A DNA stretch of 5,698 nt from Candidatus Woesearchaeota archaeon (GTDB lineage Archaea > Nanobdellota > Nanobdellia > Woesearchaeales > UBA525). The notes beneath the pieces were generated by a model. The model was not told the origin of the DNA and made no database searches. It saw nothing but the letters and a program-made list of their open reading frames with translations. Shown piece by piece: positions 1 through 5,698 of the stretch. Within the stretch, counting starts at the first letter, position 1; each line of letters starts with the position of its first letter. Location: the NCBI GenBank assembly GCA_003694385.1, contig RFKA01000012.1:1-5698 (forward strand), written 5' to 3'. The translations under genes were made by a program, and so were the position numbers.

Positions 1-27
1 CCTATATCCTGAGACTGCACTGCATAA

Positions 28-37
28 CTTTTAAAAG
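28..37 (+). promoter_or_regulatory. TATA box of the lonB operon
   Basis: The palindromic element CTTTTAAAAG is an A/T island in GC-rich surroundings and matches an archaeal TBP site. Its centre lies about 27.5 nt before the A of the lonB ATG. Archaeal transcription normally starts roughly 25 nt downstream of the box, so the transcript should begin at or within a few nucleotides of the start codon and have essentially no leader. No purine-rich Shine-Dalgarno site stands before the ATG. The 7-mer CTGCACT occurs on both sides of the box (15-21 and 43-49), which could be chance or a regulator site. Confidence 0.7.
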
Positions 38-59
38 AGTCCCTGCACTCCCGACGGGA

Positions 60-2027
60 ATGGCTTCTCGGCAAACGAAAGAGCAGAAGGGCGGGGCGGC
101 GAAGAAGGCAGCCGCGCGTCCAGCGAAGGACGCATCCCCGAACGGCTTTACTTTTACGACGACGAAAGAACTCGCCGTCCCGAAGACGATTGTCGACCAA
201 GTCATCGGCCAAGAAAACGCCGTGAACATCATCCGGAAAGCGGCGCGGCAACGGCGCCACGTGCTCCTCATCGGAGAGCCAGGAACAGGGAAGTCCATGC
301 TCGGCCTCGCCCTTGCAGAACTCCTCCCCAAGGAAAAGCTCGTCGACATCCTCGCGTTCCCCAATCCTAACGATGAGAACCAGCCGCTCATCCGCACCGT
401 GAAAGCGGGGCAGGGGCGGGAGATCGTCGCTCGCTCAGGACTCCCTGGCGGCGCCCTCTTCAAGAACCAGCATATCTTCATCATTATCATCGCGCTCATC
501 ACGTTCCTCCTGCCCTGGTACTTCTTCAATAGCTACACGGAGAAGTACAGCGCGACCGTCGGCGCCATCATGTTCGTCGCGATGTTCCTCGGCGGGCTCC
601 TCGTGTTCACGATGCTCGTACTCGGCGCAAACCTCGGGCGTCGCATGGGCGGCCAGCAGAAAAGCTCTGCACCGAAAATCATCGTCGACAATTTCAACAA
701 GAAGGCCCCGAACTTCCACGACGCGACGGGCGCGCATGCCGGCGCACTCCTTGGTGATGTACTGCACGACCCGTTCCAATCCGGCGGCCTCGGCACGCCG
801 GCGCACGAGCGCGTCATCGCAGGCATGATTCACAAGGCGCACATGGGCGTCCTCTTCATCGACGAGATTGCAACCCTGCAGGCGCATACGCAGCAGGAAT
901 TGCTCACCGCGCTCCAGGAAGGACGCTACGCGATTACTGGTCAGAGCGAGCGCTCAGCAGGCGCGATGGTGCGTACAGAGCCCGTCCCGTGCCGCTTCAT
1001 CCTCGTCGCCGCAGGCAACTCGGAGACCATCAAACACATGCACCCCGCGCTCCGCTCGCGCATCAGAGGGTATGGCTACGAGATTTACATGGAAGAAACG
1101 ATGCCGGATACGAAGGAGAACCGGATGAAGATTGCGCGTTTCGTCGCGCAAGAAGTCGTTAAAGACGGGAAGATACCCCACTTTAGCAAAGAGGCAGTCG
1201 ACGTCGTCGTCACGGAGGCGCTCAAGCGCGCGAACAGGAAAGGGCACTTGACGCTCCGTTTCCGCGAACTCGGCGGCCTCGTCAGGGCCGCAGGAGACCT
1301 TGCCGTCGAGGAGAAGGCGTCACTCGTCACTGCAGACCACGTCGAACGCGCGCGCCGCTTCGCGCGGCCGCTCGAGCAACAGATAGCCGACCAGTTCATT
1401 GAGCGAAAGAAAGAATACCATATCATCATTACGAGCGGCCAGCAAATCGGTCGCGTGAACGGCCTCGCAGTCATGGGGAGCGGGAGCACGCACAGCGGCA
1501 TCATCCTCCCCATCGAGTCACAGGTCGCGAAGGGTGGGAAAGAACACACGATCGTCGCGACGGGGAAACTCGGCGAGATTGCAAAAGAAGCCATCACGAA
1601 TGTCGGTGCAATCGTGAAACGCACGTTTGGCGAAGACCTCAAGGACCACTACCAAATCTTCGTGCAGTTCCTCCAGACCTACGAGGGCGTCGAGGGAGAC
1701 TCCGCATCCATCGCTGTCGCGACAACCATCATAAGCGCGCTGAACGACGTGCCCATCAAGCAGAACTACGCGATGACAGGAAGCCTCAGCGTGCGCGGTG
1801 AAGTCCTCCCCGTTGGTGGCGTGAGCGCGAAAGTCGAGGCTGCAATCGAAGCTGGCATTGAGTACGTCATCGTCCCCAGAAGCAACCTCAAAGACATCAT
1901 CGTTGACGAGGAGAAGCTCAAACGCATCACCGTCATCCCCGTAGAGCACATCAGCGAAGTGCTCACGGAGGCGCTCGACTGGACAGGAAAACAAGCTGTA
2001 CTGCAACGCATCAAGAAACTCGCATGA
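60..2027 (+). CDS. lonB: Archaeal LonB: membrane-anchored ATP-dependent Lon protease
   Basis: This 655-residue protein is a complete archaeal-type Lon protease, which unfolds and degrades misfolded or regulatory proteins at the cytoplasmic face of the membrane. After a Lys/Ala-rich tail (1-27) comes the AAA+ domain, with Walker A GEPGTGKS at 72-79 and Walker B LFIDE ending at D268/E269. Between them lie two hydrophobic segments (about 138-156 and 167-190), the membrane anchor that distinguishes LonB from bacterial LonA, which has a long N-terminal domain instead. An AAGN sensor-1-like motif and the Arg-rich segment [13 protein letters not shown] follow. The C-terminal protease domain carries the Ser-Lys dyad: S548 in EGDSAS and K591 in [10 protein letters not shown], 43 residues apart as in the known family. 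The length is normal and nothing is broken. The ATG at 60 has no in-frame ATG or GTG upstream within the window and is placed correctly for the TATA box at 28-37. The stop codon overlaps the next gene's start (ATGA), so the two are probably one operon. Confidence 0.97.
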   Translation: MASRQTKEQKGGAAKKAAARPAKDASPNGFTFTTTKELAVPKTIVDQVIGQENAVNIIRKAARQRRHVLLIGEPGTGKSMLGLALAELLPKEKLVDILAFPNPNDENQPLIRTVKAGQGREIVARSGLPGGALFKNQHIFIIIIALITFLLPWYFFNSYTEKYSATVGAIMFVAMFLGGLLVFTMLVLGANLGRRMGGQQKSSAPKIIVDNFNKKAPNFHDATGAHAGALLGDVLHDPFQSGGLGTPAHERVIAGMIHKAHMGVLFIDEIATLQAHTQQELLTALQEGRYAITGQSERSAGAMVRTEPVPCRFILVAAGNSETIKHMHPALRSRIRGYGYEIYMEETMPDTKENRMKIARFVAQEVVKDGKIPHFSKEAVDVVVTEALKRANRKGHLTLRFRELGGLVRAAGDLAVEEKASLVTADHVERARRFARPLEQQIADQFIERKKEYHIIITSGQQIGRVNGLAVMGSGSTHSGIILPIESQVAKGGKEHTIVATGKLGEIAKEAITNVGAIVKRTFGEDLKDHYQIFVQFLQTYEGVEGDSASIAVATTIISALNDVPIKQNYAMTGSLSVRGEVLPVGGVSAKVEAAIEAGIEYVIVPRSNLKDIIVDEEKLKRITVIPVEHISEVLTEALDWTGKQAVLQRIKKLA

Positions 2028-2521
2028 AACGCCCGCAACAATACTGGCACACGCTTGTCGCGATGGTCACGCTGCTCGCGGCGGCATCGATGCTCCTCGG
2101 CCTCCTCCGACCGTTCTACCAGCTCGGCGTCTTCTTCGCGACCGGGCCATGGAGCATTGCGTTCCTCATTGTGCACGGCCTCTTATTCCTCACTGCTGCG
2201 GTCGCGCTGTTCGCTCGTCGCTCGTGGGCGCCGCCGCTCACCTATGCGGTGTGGGCCTACACACTCCTTCTCACCCTCACCAACCTCGTCGCACTCACCT
2301 GGAAAGGAACGTGGTTCAACTACTACGAGGGCGTCATCGGCATCGATAACTATATCCTCTATGAAGGTGCAAGCGTCCTCTTCTGGCCCTACGTGTGGTA
2401 CACCCTCATTGTGTTTTTGCTCGGCGGGTTCTGCGTCGGCACCCTCCTGCTCGAGCAGCGCCCAACACGGCGGCCAAGACGACGGCGTCGACCGGCCCAC
2501 AGGCGAAATCACGTCGGGTAG
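2024..2521 (+). CDS. Four-helix membrane protein of unknown function, coupled to lonB
   Basis: I do not recognise this 165-residue protein. It has four strongly hydrophobic segments at about 9-28, 43-63, 70-92 and 117-143. Positive residues lie at the N-terminus (KR at 2-3), between helices 2 and 3 (RR at 65-66) and in the C-terminal tail. This predicts both ends in the cytoplasm. The loop between helices 3 and 4 (about 93-116) is aromatic and mildly acidic ([15 protein letters not shown]) and would face outside. The last 20 residues are extremely Arg-rich (R at 146, 149, 150, 152-156, 160 and 161) and end in HVG. The ATG overlaps the lonB stop as ATGA, and I see no separate promoter or Shine-Dalgarno site, so translation probably depends on termination of lonB. 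The arrangement suggests, but does not show, a role with LonB at the membrane. The gene is almost certainly real; its function is unknown. Confidence 0.85.
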   Translation: MKRPQQYWHTLVAMVTLLAAASMLLGLLRPFYQLGVFFATGPWSIAFLIVHGLLFLTAAVALFARRSWAPPLTYAVWAYTLLLTLTNLVALTWKGTWFNYYEGVIGIDNYILYEGASVLFWPYVWYTLIVFLLGGFCVGTLLLEQRPTRRPRRRRRPAHRRNHVG

Positions 2522-2560
2522 ATTCCCGACGAACGTAGTTACGGCGAGCCACTCACGACG

Positions 2561-2584
2561 CTCGTTATGGCGGCACTCGTTATG
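2561..2584 (+). repeat. Short tandem-spaced direct repeat CTCGTTATG
   Basis: Two exact copies of CTCGTTATG lie at 2561-2569 and 2576-2584, 15 bp apart start to start. They sit in the 107-bp gap between the membrane-protein gene and the methyltransferase gene, just upstream of the latter's TATA box. A weak hairpin, CGAGC (2545-2549) with GCTCG (2560-2564), touches the first copy, and no T-tract follows. The repeat could be a regulator half-site pair or chance. Confidence 0.3.
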
Positions 2585-2598
2585 CAATGCCCGATACG

Positions 2599-2606
2599 CA
2601 TATAAG
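2599..2606 (+). promoter_or_regulatory. TATA box of the methyltransferase gene
   Basis: CATATAAG is a good archaeal TATA match whose centre is 26.5 nt before the ATG at 2629. Transcription from it would start close to that ATG. This decides the start: the in-frame ATG at 2587 lies upstream of the box and would not be on the transcript. The 10-mer CGGGAATGGC, which contains the start codon, is identical at this gene (2624-2633) and at lonB (55-64). Confidence 0.7.
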
Positions 2607-2628
2607 CTCGGCGGGTTTCGAGGCGGGA

Positions 2629-3138
2629 ATGGCGCGCGAAAAGGACAGCTACTACGAGAGCGCCGCGAGTTATGATGCGCTGCACAAGGAGGAGCAAGTC
2701 GCAAAAATCTCCCTCATCCTCCAGCACCTCCCCATTGCAACGCATGAGCGGCTGCTCGACGTCGGCTGTGGAACGGGCTTCTCACTGGACTACTGGCCCT
2801 GTGACGCGTATGGCGCCGAGCCGAGCCTCGCTATGATACGGCAAGCGCCGCAACGACTCCAGGAACGCATCTTCCACGTGCGCGCAGAGGACCTGAGCAT
2901 CTTCCACGATGACGAGTTTGACATCGTCGTGAGCATCACTGCAATCCACCACTTCGCCGGCCTCGAGGACGGACTCAAAGAGCTGCGGCGCGTTGGGCGC
3001 GGCCGCTTCGCGTTCTCCGTGCTCAGGAAGAGCCACCGCTTCTCACTCATCGAAAAGACGATTCGCCAACTCTTCCGCGTCGAGCGAGTCCTCGAAGACA
3101 ATCCCCACGATAGCATCTTCCTCTGTCGCAAAGGTTAA
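2629..3138 (+). CDS. Class I SAM-dependent methyltransferase, substrate unknown
   Basis: The protein is 169 residues long from the chosen ATG and is a compact Rossmann-fold methyltransferase that uses S-adenosylmethionine. Near the N-terminus is the YYESAASYDALHKEEQ segment (8-23), a lead-in often seen in archaeal members. Motif I is LLDVGCGTG (42-50). The acidic residue after strand 2 that holds the ribose hydroxyls is E64 in GAEPS. A motif like those around the adenine follows at A86-E87-D88. FDIVVSITAIHHF (97-109) is motif IV and resembles the AIHHF stretch of Methyltransf_11/Trm9-like enzymes. The C-terminus is short, ending in a SIFLCRK strand, with no added substrate domain, so tRNA, protein or small-molecule substrates are all possible. 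The start at 2629 is chosen over 2587 because a TATA box lies between them; the longer form would add only 14 unremarkable residues. The stop codon forms part of the next gene's TATA box. Confidence 0.9.
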   Translation: MAREKDSYYESAASYDALHKEEQVAKISLILQHLPIATHERLLDVGCGTGFSLDYWPCDAYGAEPSLAMIRQAPQRLQERIFHVRAEDLSIFHDDEFDIVVSITAIHHFAGLEDGLKELRRVGRGRFAFSVLRKSHRFSLIEKTIRQLFRVERVLEDNPHDSIFLCRKG

Positions 3139-3141
3139 AAG
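3134..3141 (+). promoter_or_regulatory. TATA box of the DUF1189-like gene, overlapping the upstream stop codon
   Basis: GTTAAAAG is centred 27.5 nt before the ATG at 3165, and its TAA at 3136-3138 is the stop codon of the methyltransferase gene. This spacing supports ATG 3165 rather than the in-frame TTG at 3156 as the start, since a leaderless transcript would begin near 3165. A pyrimidine-rich run (about 3145-3162, with TTCTTT) follows and could also help end the methyltransferase transcript. Confidence 0.65.
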
Positions 3142-3164
3142 CAGCCATCTCTTCTTTGTCCGTC

Positions 3165-3896
3165 ATGCGCCTCACCGACCGCTTCACAATGATTCTCCGC
3201 GCGCTTAACCCTGATACCTATCCGCGGCTGTGCGCCGAGCTAAGCGTGAAGCAGGCACTCGTACAGGCCGCGTTTACCTTTCTCGTCTTCGTCATCCTCA
3301 TGGCCGTGCTCTTCATTCCAGCAGCGGTCGCAGGTGCGCATACGCTCACGGAGCGGCTTGGCGCGTTCAAGGAATTCAAGCTCGGAGGGGAATACGCTGC
3401 TGACCGCATCACGCTCATGCAGTCACCACTCATCGTCATCGATCTCTCCGCGAACGCAACACTCACCGACGAACGCGTACTCATAACGAACGAGGGAGTT
3501 CTCTGGCGCTACCTTCCCCTCGGTGAGTCACTGCTACCCTGGAGCGACCTCGACGCGCGCAACCCCCCACCAGGGCTCTTCACCGCGCTCTTCATCTTCC
3601 TCCTCCCAAGCATTATTGTCTGGACGGCGCTTTTCCATCTCGTGAAATACGTCGTGCTCATCGCGCTCTTCGCGCTCCTCGCCACGCTCATCCCCCACGC
3701 TTTCCGCTTCAAGCTCTCACCAGTGAATGCCGTGAAGATTGCGCTCTTCTCTTCTACAGTGCTCATGCTCGAACTCCCACTTTTCCCTTTCTGGCGGCAC
3801 GGCATTATCACGCTGGGCGTGTACACACTCTTCGTGGCACTCGGCGTCCTCCTCGTCGGCGACCGGAAAATCGCCAAGCGCGGCCCCTGGCACTAG
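3165..3896 (+). CDS. Polytopic membrane protein, DUF1189-like
   Basis: This 243-residue protein has a short amphipathic N-terminus with an LNPDTYPRL stretch (14-22) followed by a membrane helix at about 35-57. Next comes an outside-facing region of roughly 80 residues (58-137), rich in predicted beta strands (for example LIVIDLSANATLTDERVLITNEG, about 89-111, in two halves). Four further helices lie at about 138-157, 159-178, 190-207 and 214-232, and a basic tail ends the protein. One helix, a soluble loop and then a helical bundle with a HAFRFKLSPVNAVKIALFS segment (178-196) recall the DUF1189 family, which is loosely related to Yip1-type membrane proteins. No biochemical function is established for that family as far as I know. 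I assign it by pattern, so the family name is moderately sure and the membrane topology is more sure. It has its own promoter, and the nearest downstream gene also has one. Confidence 0.85.
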   Translation: MRLTDRFTMILRALNPDTYPRLCAELSVKQALVQAAFTFLVFVILMAVLFIPAAVAGAHTLTERLGAFKEFKLGGEYAADRITLMQSPLIVIDLSANATLTDERVLITNEGVLWRYLPLGESLLPWSDLDARNPPPGLFTALFIFLLPSIIVWTALFHLVKYVVLIALFALLATLIPHAFRFKLSPVNAVKIALFSSTVLMLELPLFPFWRHGIITLGVYTLFVALGVLLVGDRKIAKRGPWH

Positions 3897-3949
3897 ACGG
3901 TGGCGTGTGCCTCCCGAGTCGCTACGGGGCCAAGACTTTCCAGCAACAA

Positions 3950-3979
3950 CGTTCCGTAGAGGAAAATTATTAAGGAACG
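3950..3979. promoter_or_regulatory. Inverted repeat enclosing the promoter of the gene at 3998
   Basis: CGTTCC (3950-3955) and GGAACG (3974-3979) are perfect complements separated by 18 bp, and the TATA box lies between them, touching the right arm. A dimeric regulator bound here would block TBP/TFB. An RNA hairpin is less likely because the loop is long and the transcript should start further downstream. The arms are only 6 bp, so chance is possible. Confidence 0.35.
3967..3974 (+). promoter_or_regulatory. TATA box of the gene at 3998
   Basis: TTATTAAG is preceded by a purine-rich stretch (GAGGAAAA, 3959-3966) that could serve as the TFB recognition element. The centre lies 27.5 nt before ATG 3998, matching the spacing at the three other promoters in the window. 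It is the clearest A/T-rich island in the 101-bp gap 3897-3997, which otherwise shows no terminator or RNA gene. Confidence 0.65.
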
Positions 3980-3997
3980 CTCTGTGAAAAGAAGGTT

Positions 3998-4672
3998 ATG
4001 GGCTGGCTTGAACGCAGAAGAGTAAACAACGCACTGGAGAAACTCCTCGTCGACCTTCTCCGCGTCAATGAGGAATACGCTGCGGTGACAAAGGACAAAC
4101 TCTCTGCTTACAAGAGAAGGGAGTACTTCGTATGCGAGCGCTGCGCAGAAGCCCAGGAGCAGATAGTCGGCCGCATTGTAAACATGCTGCGAAACGATGA
4201 GCTCGCAAAAGCACTCCATCGACTTCCGAAGAAGCATTGGGGTCACGTCTTCGCGCAGAGCGTGCTCGAGCAGCGCGCAGTCTTGCTCACGCTGAGGCAA
4301 GTCCTCAGGGACGAAATCCTCGCCATCAGAGATACGGGGACATTGCCCCAAAGTCTTTTGCGACGAGAATTCGACTACTACAAGGAGCTCCGCGAGGGCG
4401 CGCGCAATATTCCTGAGAAGCGGATCAGAGCGGGACTGAGAACGCTCAAGGCGGAAGGGCCGGAGAGCGCAGTCCTCACCGTCATCATCGCGTTAACGTT
4501 CTTCCAGCTCGCGATCATCGGTTTCGCGGCTAAGCAGGGGGATGCGCAGGCCCAACGCTTGCTCACCGACTGGAGAGCTCTCATCGCTGACTTGGTTCCA
4601 CTCTGGATTGGAGGCGGGCTGGGGTACTTCGTTCTCAAGGCCTTGGAGAAGATGCGGCGACGGGGACGTTAG
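3998..4672 (+). CDS. Unrecognised protein: helical soluble domain plus two C-terminal membrane helices
   Basis: I do not recognise this 224-residue protein. Residues 1-155 are charged and look almost wholly alpha-helical, with heptad-like Leu/Val/Ile spacing in 12-30, 54-73 and 84-110 that could form a helical bundle or coiled coil. A single CxxC pair (C46, C49 in VCERCAE) is present without a second pair, so no full zinc ribbon is visible. Two hydrophobic segments follow at about 158-178 and 195-215, joined by a polar loop (179-194), and the second is Gly-rich (WIGGGLGYF). The protein ends in a basic tail (MRRRGR). With two crossings, the large N-terminal domain and the tail should share one side, probably the cytoplasm given the basic ends. 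The ATG is the only good start and fits the TATA spacing. Its stop overlaps that of the convergent fttA gene by 4 nt. Clean codon use and a promoter support a real gene. Confidence 0.82.
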   Translation: MGWLERRRVNNALEKLLVDLLRVNEEYAAVTKDKLSAYKRREYFVCERCAEAQEQIVGRIVNMLRNDELAKALHRLPKKHWGHVFAQSVLEQRAVLLTLRQVLRDEILAIRDTGTLPQSLLRREFDYYKELREGARNIPEKRIRAGLRTLKAEGPESAVLTVIIALTFFQLAIIGFAAKQGDAQAQRLLTDWRALIADLVPLWIGGGLGYFVLKALEKMRRRGR

Positions 4673-5698
4673 CGTAAGCGCACGCTATCAAGGTTGCGCG
4701 GCGCGGTCGTCTCGACGCGGAACTGCTGGTGGAGGCTCCGCGAGAGGTCGAGGCAACGGCTTTGCTCGCCGTGATTCACGAGGACGCGGCGCGGCTTCGG
4801 ACTGAGGCGCTTATAGAAATTGATGAGCTCGCGCCTGTCGGCGTGCCCCGAGATTTCAATCTTGTGCACCTCGAGCTTGATCGGGATAGTCTCGATTTTC
4901 TTTCCGTTCTGGAAACTCAGCTCCCGCAAGCCGTCCTTGATGCGCTTCCCAAGGCTCCCCTCGGGCTGATAGCAGCTGAAGACGAGGCTGTTCTTCGGGT
5001 TGTCAGCGAGTTCGCGCAGGTACTGCACAGACGGGCCACCAACGAGCATACCGGAGGTCGCGAGGATGATGCACGGCCCGCCCTCCTCGATGAGCTGCTT
5101 GCGCTCTTTCTGGGAGCCGACGCGGTGAATGTTCGGCATGAGGAACGGGTTATTGTCGCGCTGGAATATCTGGTTCCGCACAGAGCTGTTCAGGAACTCC
5201 GGGTACGCCGTGTGAATCGCGGTGATGTCCCACACCATGCCATCAATGTAGATGGGGATGTCCTCCTTGAGTTTCCCCGCGCGAATAAGGTTCTCAAGGA
5301 GAACAATCATCTCCTGGCCACGCCCCGACCCCAGCGTCGGGATGAGCACCTTGCCGCCTCGGGCAATCGTGTCCTGTATAATCCGGACGACCATCTCGTC
5401 CTGCTCCTTGTACGGCGGCAACACGTTGTCTTTTCCCCCGTACGTGGCTTCAATCATAAGCGTTTCGAGACGGGGAAAGCTCGTTTCGGCGGGCGAGAGG
5501 AGTTGTGTCTTCGTGAACTTCATGTCTGCCGTGTAGAGAATGTTATGCAGTCCATTCCCTACGTGGATGTGCGCCATCGCGCTCCCGAGCATGTGCCCGC
5601 TGTTATACAGTGTGATGCGCACGTCAGGCGTCACGTCCGTGACCTCCCCATAGTCGAGCACGATCGTGTGCTTCACAACCTCCTTGATGTCGTCGCTC
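4669..5698 (-). CDS. fttA: FttA/aCPSF1 beta-CASP ribonuclease and termination factor, C-terminal part
   Basis: The frame is open to the right edge, so this is the last 342 residues of a protein usually near 630-650; the KH domains and the first metal-binding HxHxDH motif lie outside the window. The GTG at 5674-5676 is not the start, because family-like sequence (DDIKEVVKHT) continues upstream of it. The metallo-beta-lactamase fold supplies a metal-binding His in SGHMLGS (5593-5595) and Asp in YTADMKF (5524-5526). The beta-CASP motifs follow: A, Glu in MIEATYGG (5449-5451); B, His in SGHADRR (4843-4845); C, His in VNHGEQ (4771-4773). The loops TSGMLVGG and DGMVWDITAIHTAYPE are also typical, and the end NLDSVRLR is the family's usual C-terminus. 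Known members cut RNA and act as the general archaeal transcription termination factor, releasing RNA polymerase and trimming 3' ends at U-rich sites. The gene converges on the one at 3998. Confidence 0.95.
   Translation of the reverse strand, partial: SDDIKEVVKHTIVLDYGEVTDVTPDVRITLYNSGHMLGSAMAHIHVGNGLHNILYTADMKFTKTQLLSPAETSFPRLETLMIEATYGGKDNVLPPYKEQDEMVVRIIQDTIARGGKVLIPTLGSGRGQEMIVLLENLIRAGKLKEDIPIYIDGMVWDITAIHTAYPEFLNSSVRNQIFQRDNNPFLMPNIHRVGSQKERKQLIEEGGPCIILATSGMLVGGPSVQYLRELADNPKNSLVFSCYQPEGSLGKRIKDGLRELSFQNGKKIETIPIKLEVHKIEISGHADRRELINFYKRLSPKPRRVLVNHGEQSRCLDLSRSLHQQFRVETTAPRNLDSVRLR
4670..4687. other. Small hairpin at the convergent gene ends
   Basis: TAGCGT (4670-4675) and ACGCTA (4682-4687) form a perfect 6-bp stem with a 6-nt loop. 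The stem begins at the TAG stop of the plus-strand gene and covers the last codons of fttA, so it could form in both transcripts. No T-tract follows on either strand, so it does not look like an intrinsic terminator. It may only protect RNA 3' ends, or be chance. Confidence 0.3.

Noticed and set aside
2..529. Antisense open frame of 175 codons opposite lonB
   Set aside because: It lies opposite the LonB AAA+ domain, whose motifs are unmistakable; the antisense product has no recognisable features and the frame is open because of third-position G/C bias.
1085..2176. Other long antisense frames opposite the LonB protease domain and the membrane-protein gene
   Set aside because: They are compositional shadows without motifs, promoters or start signals.
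2545..2564. Intrinsic terminator after the lonB operon
   Set aside because: The CGAGC/GCTCG stem is only 5 bp plus two possible wobbles and has no T-tract.
2587..2628. Longer methyltransferase starting at ATG 2587
   Set aside because: A good TATA box (2599-2606) lies inside this extension and is spaced correctly for ATG 2629; the 14 extra residues show no family similarity I can see.
2055..2675. Open frame of 206 codons overlapping the four-helix membrane protein gene
   Set aside because: It is the +1 frame of a GC-rich gene, is Ser/Arg-rich and low in complexity, and shows no motifs; the 2024 frame has clear membrane helices and correct positive-inside topology.
3156..3164. TTG start three codons upstream of ATG 3165
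   Set aside because: ATG 3165 is a better start codon and fits the 27.5-nt TATA spacing shared by the other genes.
4133..4144. Zinc ribbon in the unrecognised protein
   Set aside because: Only one CxxC pair (C46, C49) is present and no second Cys/His pair is seen, so metal binding cannot be claimed.
5252..5536. Plus-strand open frame of 94 codons inside fttA
   Set aside because: It lies opposite conserved FttA motifs, has no TATA box at the right distance, and looks like a shadow frame.
5674..5676. GTG as the true start of the beta-CASP protein
   Set aside because: Family-typical sequence continues upstream in the same frame to the window edge, so the gene is only truncated by the window.
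1..5698. Defence island, mobile element, CRISPR array or other novel multi-gene system
   Set aside because: No repeats with spacers, transposase, integrase, nuclease-toxin or tRNA-flanked boundary is visible; the genes look like ordinary core archaeal genes plus uncharacterised membrane proteins.

Overview
The window comes from an archaeon with a compact genome that is rich in G+C at third codon positions. Two protein families point to Archaea: a membrane-anchored LonB protease with two transmembrane segments inserted in its AAA+ domain, and the C-terminal part of FttA/aCPSF1, the archaeal beta-CASP ribonuclease and transcription termination factor. TATA boxes about 27 nt upstream of start codons, with no clear Shine-Dalgarno sites, agree with this. 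The sequence style of FttA and of the DUF1189-like protein makes me lean towards a DPANN/Nanoarchaeota-type lineage. That placement is an impression, not a demonstrated result.

Layout, left to right. (1) 60-2027 (+): complete lonB with its own TATA box. (2) 2024-2521 (+): a four-helix membrane protein of unknown function, joined to lonB by an ATGA stop/start overlap. (3) 2629-3138 (+): a small class I SAM-dependent methyltransferase with its own TATA box; the in-frame ATG at 2587 is rejected as the start because the box lies inside that extension. (4) 3165-3896 (+): a polytopic membrane protein resembling DUF1189, whose TATA box overlaps the stop codon of the methyltransferase gene. (5) 3998-4672 (+): an unrecognised helical protein with two C-terminal membrane segments; its TATA box lies inside an inverted repeat. 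(6) 4669-5698 (-): the C-terminal 342 residues of FttA/aCPSF1, running off the right edge and converging on gene 5 with a 4-nt overlap of stop codons.

How the parts relate. Only lonB and the gene at 2024 are clearly co-transcribed, so a functional link (membrane proteolysis plus a small membrane partner) is reasonable but unproven. The other plus-strand genes each appear to have their own promoter. In all four TATA-bearing promoters the box centre is 26.5-27.5 nt from the A of ATG, so the mRNAs should be leaderless or nearly so. Three of the five complete proteins are predicted membrane proteins of unknown function, and LonB is membrane-anchored as well. I see no tRNA, rRNA, CRISPR array, insertion sequence, toxin-antitoxin or defence module. 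The longest gap between genes is about 107 bases. The points most worth following up are the LonB-linked membrane protein, the unrecognised protein at 3998, and the lack of room for termination at the 3' end of the gene that encodes the termination factor itself.
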